From Planctomycetaceae bacterium (GTDB lineage: Bacteria > Planctomycetota > Planctomycetia > Pirellulales > Thermoguttaceae): DNA of 64,000 bases. The stretch spans positions 1 to 64,000 of the forward strand of contig JAAYAY010000302.1 of NCBI GenBank assembly GCA_012719125.1, read 5' to 3'. Under the pieces are notes generated by a model that did no database searches, was not told where the DNA came from, and saw only the letters and a list, made by a program, of their open reading frames with translations. The position numbers and the translations under genes were made by a program. Below are positions 27,372-35,285 of the stretch, one piece after another. Each line of letters opens with the position of its first letter. The first letter of the stretch is position 1.

Positions 27372-28124
27372 TTGACCGAGTCCGACACCTCCAAGAACGA
27401 AGAACCGTCCGCCCGGGCCTTCGCCACCACGCGCTGGTCGCAGGTCCTGGCCGCGGGTGCAGGCGACGTGAACCTTTCGCGGGAAGCCCTGGCCGAGTTG
27501 TGTCGGACCTACTGGTATCCGCTCTACGCTTTCGCCCGGCGCAAGGGTCATTCTTCCCAAGATGCCGAGGATCTGTGCCAGGAGTTCTTCCTCCGACTCC
27601 TGGAGCACGATTGGCTTGCCCGGGCCGATCGCAGCAGGGGACGATTTCGGACCTTCCTGCTCACCATGCTGACGCGTTTCATGGCAAACGAGTGGGACAA
27701 GGCCTCGCGGCAGAAACGGGGCGGCCATCTGCGGCGGCTACCGCTGGCAATTGACGACGCCGAAAGGCGCTTCTCCCGAGAACCGATCGACTCGGGTACC
27801 CCGGAGCAGCAGTTTGAGCGGCAGTGGGCCCTCACCGTACTCGATCGCGTGCTCGACCGGCTCCAAGCCGACTATGCCCAGCGCGATCAGGCCACCCTCT
27901 TCGAGGCTCTCAAACCCAGCCTGGTCGGCAGCCGCGAAGTGCAGCCCTACCAGCGCCTGGCGGCCGATCTGGGAATGACCGAGGGAAGCGTGAAGGTGGC
28001 CGTTCACCGCCTCCGGCAGCGCTATCGCCAGCAGCTCCTCGACGAAATCTCCCAGACGGTCACTTCTCCCGAAGAAGCGGAATCGGAGCTGCGCCACCTG
28101 TTCCGCGTTCTGGCCCGGGCGTGA
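27372..28124 (+). CDS. ECF-type RNA polymerase sigma factor
   Basis: A 250-residue sigma factor of the planctomycete ECF type that begins FATTRWSQVLAAG. Region 2 is seen as YWYPLYAFARRKGHSSQDAEDLCQEFFLRL. Region 4 is seen as YQRLAADLGMTEGSVKVAVHRLRQRYRQ, a helix-turn-helix for the -35 element. The best start is TTG at 27372, as no ATG precedes the conserved region. It lies 67 bases before a membrane-linked kinase on the same strand, the usual ECF-kinase pairing in planctomycetes, where the kinase is thought to take the place of an anti-sigma factor. The divergent dehydratase leaves a 178-base promoter region. Confidence 0.92.
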   Translation: MTESDTSKNEEPSARAFATTRWSQVLAAGAGDVNLSREALAELCRTYWYPLYAFARRKGHSSQDAEDLCQEFFLRLLEHDWLARADRSRGRFRTFLLTMLTRFMANEWDKASRQKRGGHLRRLPLAIDDAERRFSREPIDSGTPEQQFERQWALTVLDRVLDRLQADYAQRDQATLFEALKPSLVGSREVQPYQRLAADLGMTEGSVKVAVHRLRQRYRQQLLDEISQTVTSPEEAESELRHLFRVLARA

Positions 28125-28191
28125 AACTTCTCTCCCAGACTGTGTAACCTTCGCTCCTGAATGCTTAAAACAGTGAGTGGAGAACCAGAGT

Positions 28192-30999
28192 ATGCCGTCA
28201 GAAGAGATCTGCCCCGTCTGTAAACGCCCCCTCCCAGCCGACGCCCCGGGTGGCCTCTGCCCTGAGTGCCTCATGCGAGGGGGTCTGGGAACTCAGGCCG
28301 AGATCGATCCGGCCACGACCGCCGAGGACGCCGGGCGGCGAAATCCACATTTCGACCCACCGGCAGTCGAGCAAATCGCCAGCGTATTCCCACAGTTGGA
28401 AGTTCTGGAATTTGTCGGCCAGGGCGGCATGGGGGCCGTCTACAAGGCCCGGCAGACCCAGCTCGATCGCGTGGTGGCCCTGAAGATCCTCCCCCCGGCC
28501 ATCGGTGACGATCCGGCCTTCGCCGAACGCTTCGCCCGGGAAGCCAAAGCCATGGCCAGACTGAACCATCCGGGCATTGTGACCATTCACGACTTCGGCC
28601 AGGCCAGCGGGCTGTTTTACTTCGTCATGGAATTCATCGACGGCGCGAACCTGGGCGACCTGCTGCGAAACCGGCATGTCTCCCCCCGCGAGGCCCTGCA
28701 AATCGTGCCCCAGATCTGCGACGCACTCCAATATGCCCACGATCAAGGCATCGTCCATCGCGACATCAAGCCCGAGAACATTCTGCTCGATCGCCAGGGA
28801 CGGGTGAAGGTGGCCGACTTCGGCTTGGCCAAACTGATGGGGACTGCGGAGGAAGCAACCGGCAAGCCGGGTGTTCGCTCGGCTCCGTCGCCCCTCACCG
28901 AGGCCGAGAAGGTGATGGGAACGCCGCAGTACATGGCCCCGGAGCAGCGGGAGCACCCGCTGGAGGTTGACCACCGGGCCGACATCTACTCGCTGGGGGT
29001 CGTGCTCTATCAGCTCTTGACCGGAAAACTGCCCGAAAAGCCAATCGAACCCCCGTCTCGGCGCGTGCAAGTCGACGTCCGCTTGGACCAAATCGTCCTT
29101 CGGGCATTGGAGGAAGACCCCGAACGACGCTATCAGAGCGTCAGTGCATTGAAGTCCCGGGTGGAGACGATCGCGGCCACACCGCGCCTGGATCAGAAGA
29201 GGCTGCAGACTGACGAAACGCGTTCTGTGACGGATTTCGATCGCGTACCCTGGCAGATCTGGATTGTGGTCATCTTTCTGGCCATTGAGGGGGTGTTCGG
29301 CAATCTCCCGATGGTCCTTTATGAGCCCATGGCTGCCACCTGGTTTGCGGCCAAATGCCTGTTTGTGACCGGTCTGGTGCGACGGTGGCGGTGGGTCTTC
29401 GTCATGTTTCTTCTGGAAGCCGTCCTGCACGTATTCGGATTTCTCATTATTTCGCCGTTCGTGTCTGTGCTGAATCTGGTGCTGGTCGCGCTGGCGTTAT
29501 CGGCCGGAAAATTCTATTTCCCGGTCCTCGCACCCGACCGCCTTCGACGTGAGAACGCCGTCCCCGGCGTAGTGAAACCGGTCCTGATCGGACTGACCGT
29601 CTTCATCCTGTGGACCTTGGCGTCGTTTCCCATGCGTTCGGCACTGCGTCCCCTTTCGGAGTGGCTTTCGTCGGAGGCGGAAACGCCTTCCACTCCGCCG
29701 CCCCACCTCACACCCCGGAAAGTGAAACGCTCGCTGTCTCTGTCTCGAATGCCCTCTGCGGAACTGACGCTGGCCAATGCCTCCATGGAAGAAGGCGACA
29801 ACGCACCGAACGGTTGGCAGCAGGGCGCGGCGATTCCCGGCGTCGAATACCTCTGGGACCGCGCCGCCGGCCACAACAGCCAATCCAGCCTCTGCCTGGT
29901 CAAGACGGAAGACCGATACTTCCCGATCGCCCAGTGGCTCCAAACGGTGCCGCGGGAAGGCGAATATCCCGTGCTCCAGGTCAGCACGTACGTCAGGGCA
30001 GAAGAAGCAACGAAGGCGGTTGTCGATGTGATCTTCCTGGATAACAACGGTGAATGGATCTCCCACGAGTGGCTATCGTACATCGGCGCCGAGGGCCCCA
30101 ATGACCAGCCGGTTACGCACGACTGGAAGGAGTACTCAGGCCAAGTCGCGATCCCGGACGGCACCCGCGGCATCCAACTCGCCCTGCAAATCTACGGCCC
30201 CGGCAAAGTCTGGTTCGACGACGTCCGGGCGTGGTTCCTTGACGATGCGACCATCGAGGGGAAGGCGAGCGCCGTTGCCTCGGAACCGTTTGCCTTGGCC
30301 GACGTCGCCGACATTCCGTCTCAGGATCTGACGGTTGCCGGCAAGACCCAGATGCGCTATTTCCTCATCGGGCCGCGAGAGAACGTCGTCGCGCCAGAGA
30401 ACGGTTTCAAGCTCCTGGTGGTGCTGCCCGGCGGAGACGGCAGCGCCGACTTCAACCCGTTCATACGGCGGATCTTCAAGAATGCCCTCCGCGACGACTA
30501 TCTGGTTGCCCAGCCCGTGGCACTGAAGTGGCGACCGAGCCAGCAGATCACCTGGCCCACGCGAGTCCACCCCGTAGAAGGCCAGCAGTTCGCCACTGAG
30601 GATTTCGTCGAAGCAGTGATTGGCGACGTGAGGAGCCGGCACAAGCTGGACGACCGCCACGTGTTCACGCTCTCATGGTCGTCGGGCGGCCCCGCTGCGT
30701 ATGCCATCTCGTTGGCCGACAAGACGCCGGTCACCGGTTCCTACGTGGCCATGTCGGTCTTCAAGCCAAACGATCTGCCGCCGCTGGCCAACGCCGAGAG
30801 CCGCTGCTACTACATCGAGCATTCGCCCGACGACCGGTTATGCCCGTTTCGAATGGCCGAAGACGCGGAGCGGCTCCTCAAGGAGAACGGCGCCGCCGTG
30901 AAATTCAACACCTACGACGGCGGCCACGGCTGGCGAGGGGACGTCTACGGGCGAATTCGTGGCGGGATCCAGTGGCTGGAGGGAGCGGTGGGGAAATAG
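28192..30999 (+). CDS. Ser/Thr protein kinase fused to membrane, carbohydrate-binding-like and alpha/beta-hydrolase domains
   Basis: A 935-residue multidomain protein. The ATG at 28192 with ggag nine bases upstream is preferred to an in-frame GTG at 28177. Order of parts: zinc ribbon CPVCKRPLP...CPECL at 7-27; Hanks-type kinase at about 74-330 with VGQGGMGAVYK, Lys98, HRDIKPEN (Asp191), DFG at 209-211 and GTPQYMAPEQ; about five membrane helices at 355-480; a beta-rich module at about 524-690 resembling a jelly-roll carbohydrate-binding domain; and an alpha/beta-hydrolase at about 720-935 with nucleophile motif SWSSGG (Ser830), acidic HSPDDR (Asp880 or Asp881) and His912 in GGHGW. The catalytic residues of both enzymes are present. 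The kinase would be cytoplasmic and the hydrolase outside, which suggests sensing or processing of an external ester. It pairs with the upstream ECF gene. Confidence 0.88.
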   Translation: MPSEEICPVCKRPLPADAPGGLCPECLMRGGLGTQAEIDPATTAEDAGRRNPHFDPPAVEQIASVFPQLEVLEFVGQGGMGAVYKARQTQLDRVVALKILPPAIGDDPAFAERFAREAKAMARLNHPGIVTIHDFGQASGLFYFVMEFIDGANLGDLLRNRHVSPREALQIVPQICDALQYAHDQGIVHRDIKPENILLDRQGRVKVADFGLAKLMGTAEEATGKPGVRSAPSPLTEAEKVMGTPQYMAPEQREHPLEVDHRADIYSLGVVLYQLLTGKLPEKPIEPPSRRVQVDVRLDQIVLRALEEDPERRYQSVSALKSRVETIAATPRLDQKRLQTDETRSVTDFDRVPWQIWIVVIFLAIEGVFGNLPMVLYEPMAATWFAAKCLFVTGLVRRWRWVFVMFLLEAVLHVFGFLIISPFVSVLNLVLVALALSAGKFYFPVLAPDRLRRENAVPGVVKPVLIGLTVFILWTLASFPMRSALRPLSEWLSSEAETPSTPPPHLTPRKVKRSLSLSRMPSAELTLANASMEEGDNAPNGWQQGAAIPGVEYLWDRAAGHNSQSSLCLVKTEDRYFPIAQWLQTVPREGEYPVLQVSTYVRAEEATKAVVDVIFLDNNGEWISHEWLSYIGAEGPNDQPVTHDWKEYSGQVAIPDGTRGIQLALQIYGPGKVWFDDVRAWFLDDATIEGKASAVASEPFALADVADIPSQDLTVAGKTQMRYFLIGPRENVVAPENGFKLLVVLPGGDGSADFNPFIRRIFKNALRDDYLVAQPVALKWRPSQQITWPTRVHPVEGQQFATEDFVEAVIGDVRSRHKLDDRHVFTLSWSSGGPAAYAISLADKTPVTGSYVAMSVFKPNDLPPLANAESRCYYIEHSPDDRLCPFRMAEDAERLLKENGAAVKFNTYDGGHGWRGDVYGRIRGGIQWLEGAVGK

Positions 31000-31627
31000 G
31001 TGGCGTGCATCAATGACGCTTGCGTAGTCATTGAACGAAGGGCTACAACGGAGGCCCCGCCTGCCGGAACACCACCTCAAAGCCGCCAGCGGAACTCGCT
31101 GCGGACAAGTTGCCCGGCAAAGTGATCGTCGGTGAGCGCGAACGCAGTGCCCGCGCCGAAATCGATCTTGTCGCACGCCGACCAGCAGGAACACCTCTAT
31201 CCGAGTACGGACGCGCCGGTCAGCAGCTACTATGGCCAACCGACTCAGGTTGTGCAGCAGCCGGACTGGGCCAATCCCCACCCTCGGCGATAGCCACGCT
31301 CTCTCCTTCCGGCGCCGGCACACCGAAGTGTCCCGGAGCGGCGATCTTCTCGGGAAAGAGGGCTGAAGCAGTGATGGAAGTCGGTGCCGGCACGACGACC
31401 GACTCTGTGGTCCGGTGTGCCATTTGCCGAAGAACATAGATCGTCGACGCGAAGTGAAGTCTCGTACGCAAGTGGTTCTCTCCGTTTCCTGCCCACACAC
31501 AATCACGATCGATCGGCAGATACCACGTAAAGCCCGAACTGCATCGTGGTTGTCTGCCTGCCTCTCTTTCTGAATCGGCACCCGCGCGCGAATTTCTGAC
31601 AATCAGGCAATTCGTGCCGCCTGGCGC
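31000..31627. other. Intergenic region with a possible gene tail
   Basis: No intact gene is seen. A plus-strand open frame at 31131-31293 ends in YYGQPTQVVQQPDWANPHPR, which reads like a genuine C-terminal tail, but a stop just upstream leaves it without a body. The rest is featureless. Confidence 0.35.
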
Positions 31628-31776
31628 GACCTTGTCGATTCTGCCAACCGCAACGGATGGTCTCCAACTCCCCGCTCACGATCGCCTTGATCGATTGCGA
31701 TTCCTTCAAGGACGTGAACGACACCCTGGGCCACATGGAAGGCAACGAGCTGCTGACCCGCGTTCGCGACTTAAGT
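31628..31776 (+). pseudogene. GGDEF (diguanylate cyclase) domain remnant
   Basis: The frame from 31657 reads LTIALIDCDSFKDVNDTLGH then MEGNELLTRVR, the unmistakable N-terminal half of a GGDEF domain (family pattern D-D/C-D-x-F-K-x-x-N-D-x-x-G-H). Just before it, in a different frame, DLVDSANRN resembles the preceding DxLTGLxNR box, implying a frameshift. The GG[DE]EF signature and the rest are absent. This is the leftover of a c-di-GMP synthase gene, cut about 100 bases before the next gene. Confidence 0.75.
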
Positions 31777-31880
31777 ACCCCGGAGGCGCTTCCATTTGCA
31801 GCCGCTCTTCCCCCCCGGTAGAATCACCGACGTTGTCGGTCTGAATCAACTCGGCATCGATTTCAAATGGGGGATACACC

Positions 31881-33326
31881 ATGTGCACTCATTGCACGCG
31901 GCGGCAGTTTCTCGGGGTGACGGGCGTGGGGGGAATGGCACTGGCAACAGCTCACTTGGCCGTGGCGGGCGACGCCCCGGCTCCGCCACGCGATTCCAAG
32001 GTGCGGGTTTGTGTGGTGATCGCAGGCAAGCCGGAGGGAAGAAGCTGGGGCCTGTCGGAAGAAGACCTCACACCGATCAAGAAGCGTCTGGCAGAGGCCG
32101 AAAAGAACCTGGGCAACGTCGAGTTCGTCCTCGGCCAGGCAAACACCACCGAACAAACGGCCAAGCTGCTCGAACAGGCGGGGCCGGAAGCGCCCGTGCT
32201 GGCCGTGAGTGCCGACATCTTCGGCCTCAGCCGAGCCGTTGCGCCCGTCGCCTTCGAACAGAAACGGCCGGTCGCCGTGTTTCACCTGCCCGTCATCGGC
32301 GGCCACGACTGGTGCCTGGTGAATCCCTGGCGTGCCCAGGGACACCGCATCACCCTCTTCAATAGCACCGACTACGGCGAACTCCAGCGGGCCGCCGCGC
32401 TCCTGCGAGTGGTTCCGCTCCTGCGTCAGAGCCGGGTCCTGGCCTCGCCACCCTTCAAGGGCACGCCCGAATCGTTCAGCCCCGAAAAGGTCAAGGAGCG
32501 ATTGGGGGTGGAAATGATGGCGATCCCCGACGGCCGTTACGACGAAGTGCTCGACGGCGTCGACGAAGCCGCGGCCGAGGCCGAAGCAAAAGAATGGCTC
32601 GACCAGGCGGAACGAATCGTCGAACCGGCTCGCGAGGACGTCCTCAAGGCCGCCCGGGCCAGCCTCACGCTGGAGAAGCTGATTGCCGAGAACGGCTGCC
32701 ACGGGCTGTGCGTGGGAACCTGCATGCGCTGGCTTCCGCGAGGCTTCCCCTGCCTCGGCTTCTCCCGCCTCAACGATCGCGGGATCCCCGCCGCCTGCGA
32801 CGGCGACATGGACTGCCTGCTGACGATGTTGACGATGCAGCACGCCCTGAATCGGGCCGGATTCCTGGGCAACGCGGCCGGCGTCGATACGGCGAAAAAC
32901 GCCTTCCACCTCTCACACTGCTCGGCCCCCTTGCGAATGGAAGGCCCCGAGAGCCCCAGGGCACCCTACCTGCTGCGGCGTCATGCCGAGGTCCGCGGCG
33001 GGGCGGTGACCGAAGTGCACTACCGCATCGGCCAGGAGGTCACCATCACCAAAATGGTCCACCTCGACACGCTCCTCGTCTTCCGCGGCAAGATCGTGGC
33101 GGTGCCTCGCGTTCCGAACGGAGAAGAACGCGGCTGTAGAACGGAGATCGTCGTCGAGGTGAGCGACGCCGACAAATTGCTGGCCAACTGGGGCGGCGGC
33201 GCCCTCGGCGACAGCGCCACGGACTACTACGCCTCCCTGCACCGCGTGGCCTACTACGGCGATCATACCAGCACCATCCGCCACTTAGGCGACTTGCTGG
33301 GCCTGAAGGTTGTGGCCGAAGTCTGA
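31881..33326 (+). CDS. Tat-exported isomerase-like protein, paralogue of the 914-2386 product
   Basis: A 481-residue protein. The N-terminus MCTHCTRRQFLGVTGVGGMA is a Tat signal with RRQF and a hydrophobic stretch up to AVAGDA. It shares the architecture of the protein at 914-2386: Rossmann-like N-terminal half, then NDRGIPAACDGDMDCLLTML (compare NDDAIPAACEADLGAVATHI) and LSHCSAPLRMEGPE (compare AHCSCPTRLNGFG). These resemble the C-terminal regions of L-fucose/L-arabinose isomerases only distantly. The shared Cys/His residues (CS in HCS) may bind metal or substrate. The substrate is unknown and the periplasmic location is inferred from the Tat signal. It stands alone, with a GGDEF fragment upstream and tandem repeats downstream. 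Confidence 0.75.
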   Translation: MCTHCTRRQFLGVTGVGGMALATAHLAVAGDAPAPPRDSKVRVCVVIAGKPEGRSWGLSEEDLTPIKKRLAEAEKNLGNVEFVLGQANTTEQTAKLLEQAGPEAPVLAVSADIFGLSRAVAPVAFEQKRPVAVFHLPVIGGHDWCLVNPWRAQGHRITLFNSTDYGELQRAAALLRVVPLLRQSRVLASPPFKGTPESFSPEKVKERLGVEMMAIPDGRYDEVLDGVDEAAAEAEAKEWLDQAERIVEPAREDVLKAARASLTLEKLIAENGCHGLCVGTCMRWLPRGFPCLGFSRLNDRGIPAACDGDMDCLLTMLTMQHALNRAGFLGNAAGVDTAKNAFHLSHCSAPLRMEGPESPRAPYLLRRHAEVRGGAVTEVHYRIGQEVTITKMVHLDTLLVFRGKIVAVPRVPNGEERGCRTEIVVEVSDADKLLANWGGGALGDSATDYYASLHRVAYYGDHTSTIRHLGDLLGLKVVAEV

Positions 33327-33338
33327 CCCGCCCGCCAA

Positions 33339-33431
33339 CAAAGTAGCAGGCACGCTCCGTCGTGCCGTCCGCCAAGGCTCGCTCCGCCGTGCCGTCCGCC
33401 AAGGCACGCTCCGCCGTGCCGTCCGCCAAAG
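33339..33431. repeat. 27-bp tandem repeat, three copies
   Basis: Units starting at 33351, 33378 and 33405 read cacgctccgtcgtgccgtcc plus gccaagg with one to three substitutions. The array is introduced by gtagcagg. The unit equals the dispersed repeat at 12647-12711 and 12806-12841. There are no spacers, so it is not a CRISPR. Confidence 0.85.
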
Positions 33432-33465
33432 GTAACAAGCAGCCTTCAAGACTCTAACAGCATCC

Positions 33466-33651
33466 ATGAAACAGTCGAGTCAAATCGATCTGATGGGATG
33501 CGAATGGAGGTCGGACGATAGCAGTATCCGGCGACACGGTTGGCCAAGGATGCAGATAGAGACATTCAGCGAGATGCGGAGAGAATTCGAGCAGTTCCTC
33601 AAAGCGGAGAAGGAAAACGAGGCTGCCCCCAGCCAAGACAGGAGTGAATAG
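33466..33651 (+). CDS. Hypothetical small protein
   Basis: A 61-codon frame starting MKQSSQIDLMGCEWRSDDSS with an amphipathic acidic C-terminal half (FSEMRREFEQFLKAEKENEA). I do not recognise it and there is no clear ribosome binding site. It ends 31 bases before the next gene's start. It may be a real small gene or chance. Confidence 0.25.
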   Translation: MKQSSQIDLMGCEWRSDDSSIRRHGWPRMQIETFSEMRREFEQFLKAEKENEAAPSQDRSE

Positions 33652-33682
33652 CCGAGGACGTGAAGCGTCGCCTGCAACCCTC

Positions 33683-34159
33683 ATGACCAATCAACCTCCC
33701 ACACGCCGCAAGTGGTTCCAGTTCCGACTGCGGACACTGCTGATTGCCGTTCTGGTGCTCAGTCTGCCGTTGTCGTGGTTTGCTGTGAGGATGGAGAAGG
33801 CGAGGAGGCAGAGGGAGGCAGTGGAAGCTATTGAGCGGTTGGGGTGCGACATGCTCACGGATTCGGGATGGTTTATAACGACTGAAGACGAATCATGGCG
33901 ACCACCAGCGACGGAGAGGATTGTCATGGTTGAGGCACGAAGAAGGGTTCAGGGTTCAGGGGCAGGGGTCAGAGGTCAGAGGAAAGGCGGCAGAACTGGG
34001 AACGCTGATCGACGCTCATCGGCACTAAGGACCGTGGAAGTAATGACTGCCGTGTTGTCGTCTTTCGCTCTGCGAAAGCAACGCCACTATCGCGGAGCGA
34101 AAGACGACATTGGCGATGCTGAAGCTGTTGGCAGAGGCAGTGGCTGGCTGATGGATTAG
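33683..34159 (+). pseudogene. Truncated 'FRLRTLLI' planctomycete membrane-anchored protein
   Basis: The ATG at 33683 begins RRKWFQFRLRTLLIAVLVLS then LPLSWFAVRMEKARRQREAV, the characteristic leader and single transmembrane helix of a large planctomycete family whose full-length members usually continue into a leucine-rich or other outer domain. Here homology stops near residue 80 (DESWRPPATERI), and the frame runs into repetitive DNA (ggcaggggtcagaggtcaga) and a palindrome. The outer domain is lost, so I call it a 3'-truncated pseudogene. Confidence 0.65.
34056..34109. repeat. Hairpin with 19-bp arms
   Basis: tgtcgtctttcgctctgcg (34056-34074) pairs with cgcggagcgaaagacgaca (34091-34109), with one mismatch and a 16-base loop. 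It sits inside a duplicated stretch whose other copy (36837-36985) lacks it, which suggests insertion of a palindromic element. Confidence 0.8.
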
Positions 34160-34231
34160 CGGCGATCAGGGGCGATTAGTGTTCTCTTCTTGAACGGTCT
34201 GGCTCCCGTCTCCTGTCTCCTGTCCCCACGG

Positions 34232-34260
34232 CCTTCACGGCTCTGGAGAGCCATGCTACT
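34232..34260. repeat. Dispersed repeat 'ccttcacggctctggagagccatgctact'
   Basis: The 29-bp unit, with a ggctctggagagcc palindrome at its centre, recurs at 35168-35196 and 36956-36984. All copies are in the same orientation and are preceded or followed by ctcctgtcccc-type runs. Confidence 0.85.
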
Positions 34261-34262
34261 GG

Positions 34263-34679
34263 TCAGGTTTCAAGGGGCGGGCACGGGCGGAGACGTCGTG
34301 AGGCGGCCGAGCAGAGTGCTGCCCCGAGCCAAACGCCCAGGAGATTGGCCAGCCCGTCGACCGGGCTGGCGGTTCGACCGGGCACGAGCATCTGGGCCAG
34401 TTCGGCGCCCGCGGCATAGACGGAAAGGGTGAGCATCATGGCGCCGGTGGTCCAGCCGAATCGTGCAGCCCGCACCAGGACGGCGAGGATCATGAAGGCC
34501 AGGAAATGGGAGAGATCGGGATGGCTGTCGAGGAGCTCGATGCCGCTGGGCCGGTCGCCGCCATGCGGGCGCAGCAGCCCGGCGGTGAGGGCGAGCCAAT
34601 AGAGCGAGCAGAGCCATTGGATAAGGTTTCTACCCCGGTTTGAGGACGTGGCGACGAGGATGGAAGTGGCGATTTTCAC
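34263..34679 (-). CDS. VanZ-like family membrane protein
   Basis: A 138-residue protein with about four membrane segments. The diagnostic stretch is AAGAELAQMLVPGRTASPVD followed by GLANLLGVWLGAAL, matching the VanZ pattern E-x-x-Q-x-x-x-P-x-R-x-x-x-x-x-D-x-x-x-N-x-x-G. HFLAFMILAVLV is the preceding helix. VanZ relatives occur widely in cell-envelope and polysaccharide loci; their biochemical role is unknown outside teicoplanin resistance. The start is a GTG at 34679 and is uncertain. It is isolated between dispersed repeats. Confidence 0.8.
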   Translation of the reverse strand: MKIATSILVATSSNRGRNLIQWLCSLYWLALTAGLLRPHGGDRPSGIELLDSHPDLSHFLAFMILAVLVRAARFGWTTGAMMLTLSVYAAGAELAQMLVPGRTASPVDGLANLLGVWLGAALCSAASRRLRPCPPLET

Positions 34680-34818
34680 GCGGCGTTATGTGGAGAAGGT
34701 GTTTGCTGGACGGAGGATGGGACGTCGAAAGGCAGAAGCACGGTGCTCGGCTGCTGGCGGTCGGCCGATTCTCGGCTCTTGGAGTTCTCTTGATGTCATT
34801 GCGTCGTGTTTCAAGAGC

Positions 34819-34905
34819 CGAATCCGATTCCTCTTTCGCGCGTGTAAATGGCCTTTCGCGATTCCTAGAGGAAATCGGATTCCGCCACCGACCTTGTGTC
34901 GGTGG
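34819..34905. repeat. Two adjacent hairpins
   Basis: An imperfect inverted repeat of cgaatccgattcctctt (34819-34884) is followed at once by a perfect small stem ccaccgac/gtcggtgg (34884-34905). No gene is seen in 34680-35285 apart from such repeats. Confidence 0.6.
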
Positions 34906-34910
34906 AGACA

Positions 34911-35029
34911 ACGTTTGACAACCAGGGCCTGATCCCTTCAGCGAGTTTCTCGTTCCACGCCCGCTGCGCCGGCGGCGGGCGTGGAACGAGAAAGACGGGA
35001 GAAGAGTCCTCGATCTAGTTGTCAAACGT
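34911..35029. repeat. Nested palindromic element
   Basis: The outer arms acgtttgacaac (34911-34922) and gttgtcaaacgt (35018-35029) are perfect. Inside, tttctcgttccacgcccgc (34946-34964) pairs perfectly with 34975-34993 over a 10-base loop. The layout of short terminal inverted repeats around a long stem resembles a small non-autonomous mobile element. Confidence 0.75.
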
Positions 35030-35085
35030 GCTTTCCACTGGGGCAAGCCCAGTGGCGGCCATCTCTTGGAATCGTGCAAGGCCAG

Positions 35086-35113
35086 TTGGATTCCCGCCTG
35101 CGCGGGAATGACG
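35086..35113. repeat. Dispersed palindrome, 'attcccgcc..gcgggaat' family
   Basis: ttggattcccgcctgcgcgg continues to gaatgac. It belongs to the same family as 2411-2436 and 10223-10304. Confidence 0.8.
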
Positions 35114-35167
35114 GGGGTGAAGGCAGGAATGACGGATGGGTTCTGTCCTCTGGCCTATGCTGTCAAG

Positions 35168-35196
35168 CCTTCACGGCTCTGGAGAGCCATGCTACT
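35168..35196. repeat. Dispersed repeat, second copy of the 34232 unit
   Basis: Identical over the 29 bases, and followed by ctgccctctgtctcctgccc as at the third copy. Confidence 0.85.
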
Positions 35197-35285
35197 GCTC
35201 TGCCCTCTGTCTCCTGCCCCCTGTCCCCAGTGGCATTCCGTCATGTTTTAGGAGTTGACCCCGACTACCTGGCACACCGGGGCGG

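Noticed and set aside
33351-33431. Short direct repeats as a possible CRISPR array
   Set aside because: The three 27-bp units are contiguous with no spacers and no cas genes are present.
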